This document shows, one piece after another, positions 1 through 10,100 of a stretch of DNA of 64,000 bases; the first letter of the stretch is position 1, and the number at the start of each line of letters is the position of its first letter. A program made the translations under genes and the position numbers. The stretch covers positions 124,001 through 188,000 of the forward strand of contig JADJYW010000001.1 in the NCBI GenBank assembly GCA_016719605.1, in the 5' to 3' direction. The stretch is from Lewinellaceae bacterium (lineage in GTDB: Bacteria > Bacteroidota > Bacteroidia > Chitinophagales > Saprospiraceae). The notes below the pieces were generated by a model that saw nothing but the letters and a program-made list of their open reading frames with translations, had not been told where the DNA came from and searched no databases.

Positions 1-82
1 TTTTTATCCTGTCAAAAAATGAATTTGCCTGTCAACGGCGTAATACGGTGCGTACTTACGAGACACCCCTTTTTTCAGCGGG

Positions 83-1249
83 TTAAAACCCACTGGTACT
101 GTCGCGGCGATACCGATGAAAAAATGCCTTGAGCACGATCAGGATCACGATCGGTAGCGCCGCCTCGGGTAAATCCTGGGGCAGGAATCCCCAGAAAATC
201 AGCACCAGCAGTGCCATTGAGCCGCTCACCATAAAATAGTTTTCCGTCCATTCCGTGCGTTTGTTGCGCCAAAAAAAGAGCAAGTGTGTGGGCATCGCCC
301 AAAGTATATTCCAGTTGAATTTAGTGGTCGAGTGGTCGGTGGCCGCCCAGAGCAGGAACAGCACCAGCCCGGCGAAGCCCAGAACAAACCAGAATACGGT
401 ATCAAAAATGCGTTCGGCGCGCGGGTTGGCCATACAGAGCAGGCCGATTACAGCCACCAGGCACATCACCCACAGTGGGTTGCCAAAAAATCCGGGCTTG
501 TATATCTGCCGAGCGGGCAATGGCAAAAACGGGATGTTGCTCTCCGAGGCTACCAGCCGCATGGAGTCGTTGATGTTGGCTGCGCCAAACAGGTCGTGCA
601 CATAATCGGGCAGAAACATGAAATCCTCGGCGAGGGCCACGCGGTCGGCGGGTTGGCCGAGTGCCAGGTCAATACCGAATTGTGTCCACGGCATATTGGC
701 TAAGTAAGGCCGGAGCAGGTGGCGCATGGTGGTGCCCATAGCCAAGCCGCTGCTATCGAAGTTGATTTGATGAAAAAATGCTTCTTTCACAATGTCCCGG
801 ATGCGTGTGGCGCAGTTGTCGTAGAAGAAATCGTACATGTAGTACTTGTTCTCTTCGCGGGCATTTTCCTCCAGTAGTTCGAATAGTCGCTGACGCTTTT
901 CCGGTGTCAGGTTGAGCAATTGCTCCCGCATGGGGCGGCGGTCGTGCAAATTTCCGTACTCAAAGGCGCGGTATGGTTCCACATTGAGGTAATACCGCAA
1001 GCGACCCTGACAAAACTTGAGCAGAAAATTCGGCTCGTCGAAGTTGAAGGTGCCGTAGTTGTAGCAGCGGTCGAGGCGCAGGGCGGGGTCGTACACGCGC
1101 AGGGCACTGTGGCCGAAGGTGCTGTACAGCATATCGCCGGGCGCCACGGTCATCAGGCTGAGGCGCGCATTTTCGGAGAGTTGCTGTTGGGCTGAAAGGG
1201 CGGAGCCGCCAAGCAAAAATGTGAGGGCGAGGAGGGTGCGGAGGTTCAT
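83..1249 (-). CDS. DUF4105 (Lnb N-terminal periplasmic-like) membrane protein
   Basis: The 388-residue protein begins with a signal peptide (MNLRTLLALTFLLGGSALSA). The reading frame stays open for 44 codons further upstream, but the ATG at 1249 is chosen because the signal peptide starts exactly there. Residues about 25-230 match the DUF4105/Lnb-N type periplasmic domain, with the motif YSTFGHSALRVYDP (His47) and a FFYDNCATRIRD motif containing a conserved-looking Cys. After about residue 250 there are five hydrophobic segments, so the protein probably has a periplasmic N-terminal domain and a membrane-anchored C-terminal half. DUF4105 proteins are common in Bacteroidota; no reaction is established for this type and none is claimed. 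The gene is monocistronic and divergent from the small gene at 1394. Confidence 0.82.
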   Translation of the reverse strand: MNLRTLLALTFLLGGSALSAQQQLSENARLSLMTVAPGDMLYSTFGHSALRVYDPALRLDRCYNYGTFNFDEPNFLLKFCQGRLRYYLNVEPYRAFEYGNLHDRRPMREQLLNLTPEKRQRLFELLEENAREENKYYMYDFFYDNCATRIRDIVKEAFFHQINFDSSGLAMGTTMRHLLRPYLANMPWTQFGIDLALGQPADRVALAEDFMFLPDYVHDLFGAANINDSMRLVASESNIPFLPLPARQIYKPGFFGNPLWVMCLVAVIGLLCMANPRAERIFDTVFWFVLGFAGLVLFLLWAATDHSTTKFNWNILWAMPTHLLFFWRNKRTEWTENYFMVSGSMALLVLIFWGFLPQDLPEAALPIVILIVLKAFFHRYRRDSTSGF

Positions 1250-1393
1250 AGTTGGTGAAAGCGCGACGGTTACGAATGGTTTGGATGCCCGGCGAAGGTA
1301 AAAATTTATGTATGCCGCCCTGCTAACCTTTTCCCCAAAACGAGATAGACAGGAAAATTCGGAACTGCTCTGTTCACGCAAAATTGTACAACA

Positions 1394-1639
1394 ATGAAAA
1401 TCCGCCGCTTTTGCCTGTCTGCCTTTTTTGCCCTGATCGCCTTCGCTTCAAACATGCACGCCGCTGCGCTGTCCGAATCGGGCCAGCCTTTTCCAACTGC
1501 TCTGGCGACGCCCGAGGTTGCCGGGTTTGCATTTGCACGCGTTGCTATTTGGCTGGGAGCAGGCGCCGTACTGGGCTGGATGTTGCTGTCGGCGTGTGTG
1601 GCCATGCAAGTACGGCAAGAACACAAATTGGGGAAATAG
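1394..1639 (+). CDS. small secreted/membrane protein, unknown function
   Basis: This 81-residue ORF has a clear signal sequence (MKIRRFCLSAFFALIAFASNMHA) and a second hydrophobic stretch near residues 48-68 (VAIWLGAGAVLGWMLLSACV), followed by a short charged tail. That makes it a plausible one-span membrane protein after signal cleavage. I do not recognise a family. It lies divergent from the DUF4105 gene and convergent with the glucosaminidase gene, and a 55-bp-arm hairpin repeat follows its stop codon. Its short length and lack of a known domain keep the call tentative; the signal peptide and ATG placement favour a real gene over the overlapping frames. Confidence 0.5.
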   Translation: MKIRRFCLSAFFALIAFASNMHAAALSESGQPFPTALATPEVAGFAFARVAIWLGAGAVLGWMLLSACVAMQVRQEHKLGK

Positions 1640-1645
1640 GGCACT

Positions 1646-1790
1646 TCTTTTCACTGCGCGTGTGGCCCCCTCCCCCCAACCCCTAAAGGGGAGTTGATCG
1701 TGAGGTAATTGAAAAAAGTCTGGCCATTTACCCCGCGATCAACTCCCCTTTAGGGGTTGGGGGGAGGGGGCCACACGCGCAGTGAAAAGA
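1646..1790. repeat. long intergenic hairpin repeat, 55-bp perfect arms
   Basis: The left arm (1646-1700) and right arm (1736-1790) are exact reverse complements over 55 bp, separated by 35 bp. The core contains cccctaaaggggagttgatc. A related, less perfect element lies at 15655-15783. It sits between two convergent genes and could end transcription from both sides, although the repeat itself looks like a dispersed palindromic element. Confidence 0.9.
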
Positions 1791-1888
1791 ACCAAATAGT
1801 CATTTTTGATATTACCAGGTCAAAAGACCCGCGCACAGCGGAACCAGTCAACCAATCACCAGTCAACCAATCAACCAATCAACCAACG

Positions 1889-3388
1889 TCACTGCACCCG
1901 CAGCACCTGTCCGATCTGGATGTTATCGCCGGGCAGGTTATTCATTTCCTTGATTCGGGTTACCGGGATGCCGTATTTCCGGGAAAGGCTGTACAACGTG
2001 TCGCCTTTGACCACCTGGTGGTACCCGGCCGGTACGTTCGGGGCCGGCGGCGGGGCGGTAGTTGTACCTGTTGAAATGACCGGCGGCGCCGTAGTCGTGC
2101 TCGGCACCGGGTCGGAAGGGTAGGGCACTCCGGTGGTAGCGGGCTTGCCGGGTATGGTGGCGGGCGGTGTAGCGGGCTTCGCCGTTTTGCTGGTGTCGGA
2201 CGTCATGTCGAAAATTACGTTTTCGTCGGGCGCCATGCTGGAAGGGGAGGTTGCATCGGCGGGAGCGGGATCGTTGGTATTGTCGGTGTTGCGCAGTCGA
2301 ATACGTTCGTTGCTTTGGCGTTTGCCGCGCAGGCGTATTTTTTCATTGGAGGCAGGCTCCTGGCCGCTGTGCAGACCATTGAGGGCAAGCAATTTGTCTA
2401 TTTTGATGCCGTATTGCTGCGCAATGTCGAGCATCGTCTGGCGGTCGCGCACAAAATGGTGTGTAGCCTGACCGCGCCAGCTATTCTTTTTTTCCTGAAT
2501 AAAAATACGGGTACCTGCCGGGATACGCTGGCCGGGCGGGTAAGCGCGGTCGTTGTAGTCGGCTACTTTGCTGCCGTCGAGGCGGTAGATGCGGGCGATG
2601 TCGGCAAGGCTCTCGCCTTCGCGGCTGTTCACCACTTTCACGTCATTGACGCGTCCGATGCGTTCGCTCGGCGGCACGGAGGCTGGAATGACGGCGCCGG
2701 GCTGCACCGAAACGGCGCCGGGCTGGTCGAACTCGTACAGGCGCAGGCGTTCGATCAGGTCAATCAGTTGGTTGGCGTAGGTGGGGGAGGTGGCATAGCC
2801 AGCCGATTGCAGGCCGCGTGCCCAGCTGCGGTAGTCGCGCGGATCGAGGTTGAACAGGAAGCCGTAGCGATTGCTTTTGCGGGGGTCGCGGATAAACTCG
2901 CTGTGGTCAAAAAAACTCTCCTCGGGGTGGCTGTATTTGCGGAAGCAGGACTCGATCAGATTCCCGCCGGCGTCGCGGTCGTCGTCTTTTTTGTGGTAGG
3001 TTTTGCCGGTCCAGCCGCTCCCACACTTGATACCAAAGTGGTTATTGCCGTTTGACGCCAGCTCGCTGCGCCCGGAAGCGCTTTCGAGGATACCCTGGGC
3101 AATTTTGATGGAAGCCGGAATGCCCGTGCGCTGCATTTCACTGACGGCAGCCTCCCGGTATTGTTGAGCATAATCAACCTGTACGTTGCCGGTGGGGGTG
3201 TATGCCGTCGTTGGTGTAGTAGTGCCCGTGCGCGGCGTAGTGACGGCGGCTTCGGGTTGGGTGCTACGCGATGATTTGGAGCCGGTACAGGCTGCAAACA
3301 GCCAGACAACGAGCAAAAAAAGTGGCAAAAGACGAAGGGCGAAGGCCAAGGGGCTGGTGAGGGGAAAAGACAGCAACGGGTGTTTCAT
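1889..3388 (-). CDS. glucosaminidase-domain lipoprotein with LysM repeats
   Basis: The 499-residue protein is a predicted cell-wall hydrolase. The N-terminus is a long hydrophobic signal ending in a lipobox-like LFAAC (Cys34), so lipidation is likely. Residues about 70-205 form a glucosaminidase (GH73-type) domain, seen from SIKIAQGILESASGRSELA and NNHFGIKC; the Glu in GILES is the likely catalytic acid. Two LysM-like segments follow (about 255-300 and 310-350), then a linker rich in Pro, Thr and Ala. A good C-terminal LysM ends the protein (VVKGDTLYSLSRKYGIPV to GQVLRVQ). The arrangement of one hydrolase domain plus peptidoglycan-binding LysM modules fits septum cleavage or wall remodelling. 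The upstream region has a candidate -7 box (CATCTTTG, minus strand) with TTGTTG about 20 bp before it. Confidence 0.9.
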   Translation of the reverse strand: MKHPLLSFPLTSPLAFALRLLPLFLLVVWLFAACTGSKSSRSTQPEAAVTTPRTGTTTPTTAYTPTGNVQVDYAQQYREAAVSEMQRTGIPASIKIAQGILESASGRSELASNGNNHFGIKCGSGWTGKTYHKKDDDRDAGGNLIESCFRKYSHPEESFFDHSEFIRDPRKSNRYGFLFNLDPRDYRSWARGLQSAGYATSPTYANQLIDLIERLRLYEFDQPGAVSVQPGAVIPASVPPSERIGRVNDVKVVNSREGESLADIARIYRLDGSKVADYNDRAYPPGQRIPAGTRIFIQEKKNSWRGQATHHFVRDRQTMLDIAQQYGIKIDKLLALNGLHSGQEPASNEKIRLRGKRQSNERIRLRNTDNTNDPAPADATSPSSMAPDENVIFDMTSDTSKTAKPATPPATIPGKPATTGVPYPSDPVPSTTTAPPVISTGTTTAPPPAPNVPAGYHQVVKGDTLYSLSRKYGIPVTRIKEMNNLPGDNIQIGQVLRVQ

Positions 3389-3602
3389 AGTCGGATAGAT
3401 TCGTAATTAATGCGGAAATCGGGCACAAAGATGCGCGATTTGTACGCAACAATACTACTCTATGCGCATTCGCCCGGCACGCACAAAAATCAACGTGGCG
3501 GGTGTGGGTTACCCGGAATGCTACACGACCATCCAGGTTTTGAAAACCAATAGGCAAAAACAAGAGTGCCTCTGCTTTTCAGGATTTAGGCGAAACTTGC
3601 AT

Positions 3603-3661
3603 TGCAAATCCCTCGGCGTCTCCGCGCCTCTGCGGTGAAAAAGTACTTACGAGACACCCGC
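3603..3661. repeat. 'gcgcctctgcggtgaa' type dispersed repeat with downstream tag
   Basis: The segment carries the motif gcgtctccgcgcctctgcgg, a member of the repeat family also found at 32528, 33146, 48957, 51745 and 62270. It is followed by acttacgagacaccc, a tag also present at 53-67, with variants at 15020 and 62350. Confidence 0.75.
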
Positions 3662-3668
3662 TCTGGCT

Positions 3669-3902
3669 TCAAAAAACAAATGGGCAAAAAACAAGGTCGC
3701 CCCTGCTTTTATGTTCTTCGAATCGGGGGTGTCCAAATTCCGGGACTACTCTGCCGCTATTGGGGAATGTTTCCAGGATTTCTACCTTATCAAAAATCCG
3801 TTTTATTTGAAGGCGCGCAGCATTTTCTGAAACAGAGGCCCAGTAGTCAATAATTTGCTCCATATCGCTGTCAGCCTTTTCTGTCCAGGCTATCGCAACC
3901 AT
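3669..3902 (-). pseudogene. ParE/RelE-family toxin, 3'-truncated by a repeat
   Basis: From the ATG at 3902 the frame gives the start of a ParE-like toxin: MVAIAWTEKADSDMEQIIDY, then ASVSENAARLQIKRIFDKV and FPNSGRVVPEFGHPRFEE. In the family, the last 30 or so residues form the final strands and carry the conserved basic and aromatic residues (the 'yRivY...v..HgrR' region). Here those are absent. The frame runs instead into a 35-bp repeat and stops after HKSRGDLVFCPFVF. A toxic activity is therefore unlikely. No antitoxin could be recognised upstream (3903-4087). Identical 35-bp copies flank the fragment at 3672-3706 and 4088-4122. Confidence 0.65.
3672..3706. repeat. 35-bp direct repeat, copy 1
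   Basis: Identical to 4088-4122 and in the same orientation; the core is gggcaaaaaacaaggtcgcc. It replaces the 3' end of the ParE-like gene. A degenerate third piece may lie near 3550-3572. Confidence 0.85.
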
Positions 3903-4087
3903 TTTTGAATTTCTTTTTGACTTTTCGTGTGGCTTTATCCGGCTTGCGGGATTGTTCCAGGCCTGTTTCTCAGATAAAAAGCAGTTTTTCCAGTCAATGC
4001 AGGCCTTGATAGTTGTATAATACTTCGCGAGAGCGTGTTTTAGTTCAAACTTACGCGAAAAACCGGCAAGCAAAGAGCAGGTTCTCC

Positions 4088-4122
4088 AAAAACAAATGGG
4101 CAAAAAACAAGGTCGCCCCTGC
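4088..4122. repeat. 35-bp direct repeat, copy 2
   Basis: Exact match to 3672-3706. It lies between the ParE fragment and the 3' end of the giant adhesin gene. The interval 3903-4087 between the copies and the toxin start shows no gene I can support. Confidence 0.85.
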
Positions 4123-4164
4123 CTTTTGCCCATGTTGCCGTTTGCAAACGTGCAAACTTGCCTG

Positions 4165-7100
4165 TTACATTTTAACGGCCATCATCTTCCGCGTCTGCTT
4201 GCCTTGCGGCGTGGTCAGTTCGTAGTAGAGCATGCCGGTTGCGTTCAGTTCCTCCAAACGGAGCACCTCTTCGTGGTAGCCCGCCGGGTATGTTTTGTCG
4301 GAGCGCCACAGTTCGCGGCCGCTGATGTCGAATACGCGCAGTTGCGCGGCGCAGGCCTCGGTCAGGATAAAGCCGATGGTCGTGCGGTCGCTGAACGGAT
4401 TCGGACGGTTTTGAAGCAGGTCGAAGCCCGTGATCGGGACCTCCACTTTGTCGCCAAGCGCCGGCAATCCGCCGGTGTGTTTGATTTCGCTGAACACCAA
4501 CTGCACCGCACGCGGGGCCAGGTCGGTGGTGTAGGCTACAGCCGGCATTACTTCCGAATCGAGGAACAGGATGTCGCTGAGTTTCATGCCGCCTTGCAGC
4601 ACCGTGAACCGCACGCGGTACATCGGCTGTACACCCGGCAGCGTGACACCCTGGGCCACCGACCACAAGGTGCGCAACTCACCCGCACTTGCTTGGTAGG
4701 CGCCGAAGTTGCTCGCTGCATCCAGTTGGATGGTTGTGCCCGTGCCGGTCATACCTTCGTACTGAAGTACCGACGGATCAAAACGCATACCGTGCTGGAA
4801 GGCTGCAATGTCCATGAAGTTGGTCACCGAGAAGTCGAGTTCCACCGTTTCGCCGGCTTTCAGCATGCGGTCGCGAACGCTCCAAACGAGCGGCTTGACC
4901 GACGGATCGGGCTTGAGCACCGGGCTGGCGATACCCGGGCCGGGAACCTCCGTCGGATTTTCAGCCACATCGCCGGTTTTCACTCCCCAGAAATCCTGTC
5001 CGGGAAGGTTCATCATCGTACTGATCGAACGCTTGTCGTAAAGTGCAAAGGAGGGCAGTGTGAACGGCCCTGCCGGGTTCGGATAAGCGTAGTCCGTACG
5101 GACAAAGCGCCACGAGCCGGTGTTGTTCATGATATTGATTGCCGATGCATTTCCAATGAGTGCCTGGTTGATAATGGCCGCATCCACCGACGAAATGGTG
5201 TTGCTCTTGTTCACGTCGGCAGCCAGAAGGCGGAAAAAGTCGGTAATCAGCGCGGCGCCGGTGAGGTGCTGCTGAATAGCCGTAACATCCGCACTGGTTA
5301 CACCATTGAACATATTCACGGATTTGGTTGGCGTGACGGTGAAGTTGCCACCCATGCTGGCTTGCACCGAGTAGTTGCCGCTCGGGCCTGTGACATCATT
5401 ATCGCTGCCGTCACCGGTGAGCGCTACGTTCACGAGGTTTACGCCCGTAACGCCATTTCCTTTCCAGATAATTTTACCGGATATGGTGACGCAAGGGTTG
5501 ACCGTGATCTCGAACGGACAGGAATTGACACAACCATTCCCGTCGGTGTAGGTATAGGTGATCGTATGTACGCCATCACCTGCAAGAGCCGGATTGAACT
5601 GGTTTTCCGTAACGCCGAAACCGGTGCTCGTGTAGACTCCGGTTATACCGGCAGGCATACCGCCCGTCAGAGCAAATGCCGCATCGTCTTCACAAACGGT
5701 GAAGTCCATCGGGCATTCCACTACCGGCAACGCATTGATGATCACATCAAACGTGCAGGTATTAACACAGCCTTTCATATCCGTAACCGTGTAGGTAACG
5801 GCGTAATTCGGACCTGGGCCGCTCACACTATCCGGTTCGAAGGCGCCACTGATGACGCCATCGCCGCTGTAAATGCCGCCGGTCGGCAAGCCGCCCGACA
5901 GGGTGAGCGGTGTACCGGTGCAGGCGTTAACGGGACTGGTCGGGCAAGTCATCACCGGTAGCGGATTCACCGTCACGTCAATCGAATTGGTAGACGTGCA
6001 ACCGGTAGCCGTGTGGGTTACCACCAGCGTCAGGGTGCCGGAGTTTGCCCATTGTACTTGTACGTTGCGTACCGTTCCGCCTTGTGTAATTGTGCCACCG
6101 CCGGATACCGTCCAAAGGTAGGTATGACCACCTGCCGGCGTAGCCAGTGCGCCATAATTAGCGAGACCACCTGCGCAGATTTCATGATCGTCGTTATGGG
6201 TAGTCGTGCCACTGAATGGGCTGCTAAAGTTTTCGCCAACCGGCCGGAAGGCATTGTCCGGAGCGGGGTTGATCGTGATCGTGGCGGTAGCCAGACTCAG
6301 GAAACCGGCGCTTGCCTCGCATCCCTTGGCATCGGTGATGTTGGTGACCACCAGGTTGTAAACACCCGGTGCATACAGTTGCGAAGCAGCAATAACACCC
6401 CCGGCGCTCAAGCCGGTAACCGTCACAGGCGTACCCGCGTTGACGGTGTACGTCACACTGTAGGGGGCCATGCCGGCATATTCGGTATGGAGCGTCACAC
6501 CAACGGAATCATCGTAGCAGTATTCAAAACTGGCATTGTGGCCCGCTTCTACGCCGTTGAAACCAAAACTGATCACTGGTAGCGCATTGACCGTGATCGT
6601 GTATTCGATCACATCGCCGGTACATTCCCCCAGATCAATCACACCATCGTCGTTGGCATCCTGCCAGGCCTGGAACGTGATAACCGCCGTGCCCGGAAGG
6701 CTCGGGTCTACCAGCGTAATCGAAGATGCCGTAGGTGCTACAAAAATGCCCAAAGGCGCCTGGCAGCCGTTGCACCAGCCAAAAGAAGTGTTGGTGAGTG
6801 TTACGGTCTGGTAAACGCGCACGTCGGTCAAAGTCGCCGCATCGCTGAAGTCGGCCGTGATGGTTACGGAGCCGCCATCGCAAACGGAGAAGGCGCCGAC
6901 ATCAGGTGTGCCGTTATTGTCGGCGGTGACCGTTACATCGTTCAACGTTGCCGTCAACTTCGGCTGATCTTTCACGGTGATTTTGAACTCACAGGTATCC
7001 GTGCAGTTGTTGTTGTTGGTGTAGCTGTAGGTAATGGTGTGGGCGCCCACGCCCGCTATGGTCGGGAAGAAATCCCACAAGCCTGCGGAAGCATCGAAAG

Positions 7101-10100
7101 CCGACACACCGACACCGGAGAAGGCACTCTGAATATCCACGGAAGGCGGAGATAAACCGACCAGAGACTCCAGGAAGACGGTACCATTATCAATACAGAC
7201 AGCAAAATTGGCAGGGCAGGTCGTCACCGGCAGCGCATTCACGATAATATCGAACGTGCAGGTACCCGTGCAGCCGTTGCCGTCGGTGTACGAGTAGGTG
7301 ATGGTGTAGGTGCCCGAACCGGCCGGTGGTGCAAATACACCTGCGGTAACACCTGTTCCCGAGAACGTACCGCCTTCAGGATTGGCCGTCGGCACCAGGG
7401 TCGTCAGGTCAATATCGTCGGCATCTTCGCAAATCGTGATATCATCCGGGCAAGTCATCACCGGTAGCGGATTCACCGTCACGGCTATCGAATCGGTGGA
7501 CGTGCAGCCGGTAGCTGTGTGGGTTACCACCAGCGTCAGGGTGCCGGCGCTTGCCCATTGTACCCGTACGTTGCGGAGTGTCGAAGAGGTAAGGATTGTG
7601 CCACCACCGGTTACGGACCAAACGTAGGTGTGACCGGTTGTAACAAGTGCGCCGTAGCTGGCCGTATCGCCCGCGCAGATTGCGTGATCGGCGTCATGGG
7701 TGATCGTGCCGGCTGGGGCTGGGTTGGTATAGGGTTGGCCAACCGGGCGGAAAGCATTGCTCGGGTTGGCATTGACCGTCACGGTGATATTGTCCGATCC
7801 TTTGCAGCCGTTGTCGTCCGTGACCGTGTAGATCAGGGCGGAAGGCGCGGCGACTGCACTGTTGAATGTCGGCTGCTGAATGCCGGCATTATTCAAAGAA
7901 TCTGCACCCGCGTCGGTCCAGGCATGCGTCGTGTAGGTGCCGGAGCCACCGGTTGGGTTGCCGTCCAGTGCCAGATCGAAACCGGCGCACACGGCAGCCG
8001 GGTCGGGCAAAATGGAGGCTGTCGGGTTGGCATGTACCGTCACGGTGATGTTGTCGGAGCCTTTGCAGCCGTTGTTGTCCGTGACCGAGTAGATCAGTTC
8101 GTAGTCGCCTGCGGCTGCACTGTTGAATGTCGGCTCCTGAATATTGGAGAAATTCAAAGAATCTGCGCCTGCACCGCTCCAGGAATGCGTGGTGTAGGTG
8201 CCGGAGCCGCCGGTCGGGTTGCCGTTCAGGGCCAGATCAATACCGGCGCATACGGCAGCCGGATCGGGCGAGATAGCAGCCGTCGGGTTGGCATGCACCG
8301 TCACTTCCAGCGAGTTGGTGGACGTACAGCCATTGGTATTGGTTACCACAAACGTCAGGGTGTAGGTGCCTGCCGTGGTCCATTGCACCTGCACGTTGCG
8401 GGCGGTTCCCCCTTGCAGGATGGTCGCGCCCACTGCCGGAGTGATGCTCCATTCGTGAGTATTTCCATCCAGTATAGCCGCTTCGGCGCCGTATTCCACA
8501 ATGCCGCCTGCGCAGATTTCATGGTCGTCGTCAAAGTCCAGGGTCGCCATAAACGGTAGGTTGACAACCGTCAACGCCGGACGGAAGGCGCTGCTCGGGT
8601 TGGCATTGACCGTGATATTGAACGAGCAGGAATTGGAACAATTTTCCAGATCGGTGACGGTGTAGGTAATGTTGGTAACACCCAAACCGGCTACACTTGG
8701 TGTGAACATGTTGCCCAAAATACCGTCGCCGGAGAACGTGCCGCCGGCAGGATTGGGTGTCGGGTTGCGCAGGGTCAGGTCGTACGCAGCGTCGTTCAGA
8801 CAAACCGTGAAGTCCGTCGGGCAGGTCATCACCGGCAGCGGATTCACCGTTACAGTAAGGTCGGCATATTCAACCGAACATCCGGTCGTGTCATCCGTGA
8901 CAACAATGTCGGACAACGTAGCCGAACCGGTAAACTCAACGCCCTCGGTGTAGGTGTCCATAGCCCCGGTGGTAACTCCGGTAAAGGTGACGGGGAAATC
9001 AGTAACCAGGCTGTCGGTCAGGTTCGCCGTAATGCTGAAGGTATGTCCGGTGACGGCAATGTCCGTAAAGGTCAACGTTACCTCGTCACCCGCGCAGATT
9101 TCTGTGGCCGAGAACGAGACGCTGACATCCGGCGTAAGATGCACCGGCCAGGTAGCGAGGGTAGCAAATGTTTCTGCCGCGCCGTCGCAGCCGAGGCCGT
9201 CGCATGCACGGCGGCCTTGTACGATAATAGTATCTTCCAGCGCGGTAATCGGATCGCCAGGCGTGTACGGATTCCAGGAAACGCCATTGTCGGTAGATAC
9301 CTGGTATTCGTCCGTGCAGGTTCCGGCGCCGCCGCTTCCGGCAGTAAAGGTCGCCGATGCAGTATCACCCTCGCAGACGTATTCGCCGCTGAGCGGGGTG
9401 GCCAGAGCAAGTGTGGGCGCTGTCGGGTCGGCATTTACATTGAACACATACAATTCATTCTGATCGGGGCATACGGCCTGCGATACGGTGACGCGTACGG
9501 AACGCGGGCCTGCAGAAGTCCAGTTCCGTGTTTGGTTTGCATTGCTGCCGCCTGGTGTGAAACCGGCGTTGCACATGCCCGTACCGGCGCCATTGCCATA
9601 GGCGCACCAGGCGTATGTGAACGGTCCGGTGCCGCCGCTTACATTGGCTTGATATTGAACATTCGTAGCACCAATACAGACATCGCCCGAAGGAACGACG
9701 GTCATGGTCAGGTCGGTGATCGGTTCAATAATCGTGATGAGGAATGTATCTTGATCGAAGCAGTTCGGCGTCGTGCCTGTCGAGTCGTAGATGTACAGCG
9801 TCGTCGTCGCCGTGATGGTATCGCCCGCATTGTATGGGGTTCCGGTGCCGCCCGGCCCGGTGTAATACGCTTCGTTGCCGGTCAGGTTAGTACCTGTAAT
9901 CACCGGCAACTCGAAGGAGTCGCACGCCGCCTGATCCGCAATATCATCCACAATCGGCGTTTGGAAGACCGTGAACGTGATCGTTGTGGTGTTTTTGCAG
10001 CCGGTGGCTGTATCGGTGAATATCACGTCCACCGAGTCTGCATCAACAGCCGTAAACATCGTGGGGTCAAGCACCGGGTTGCCACCAAACTCGTACGCGA

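Noticed and set aside
3389..3600. Short frames between the LysM lipoprotein and the repeats
   Set aside because: No start, domain or codon pattern supports a gene; a promoter for the lipoprotein gene is the better explanation of the left part.
4096..5961. 621-codon open frame opposite the giant adhesin gene
   Set aside because: Rich in Arg/His/Ala with no domain or signal. It is a mirror of the strongly GC-biased adhesin frame, which has clear domains.
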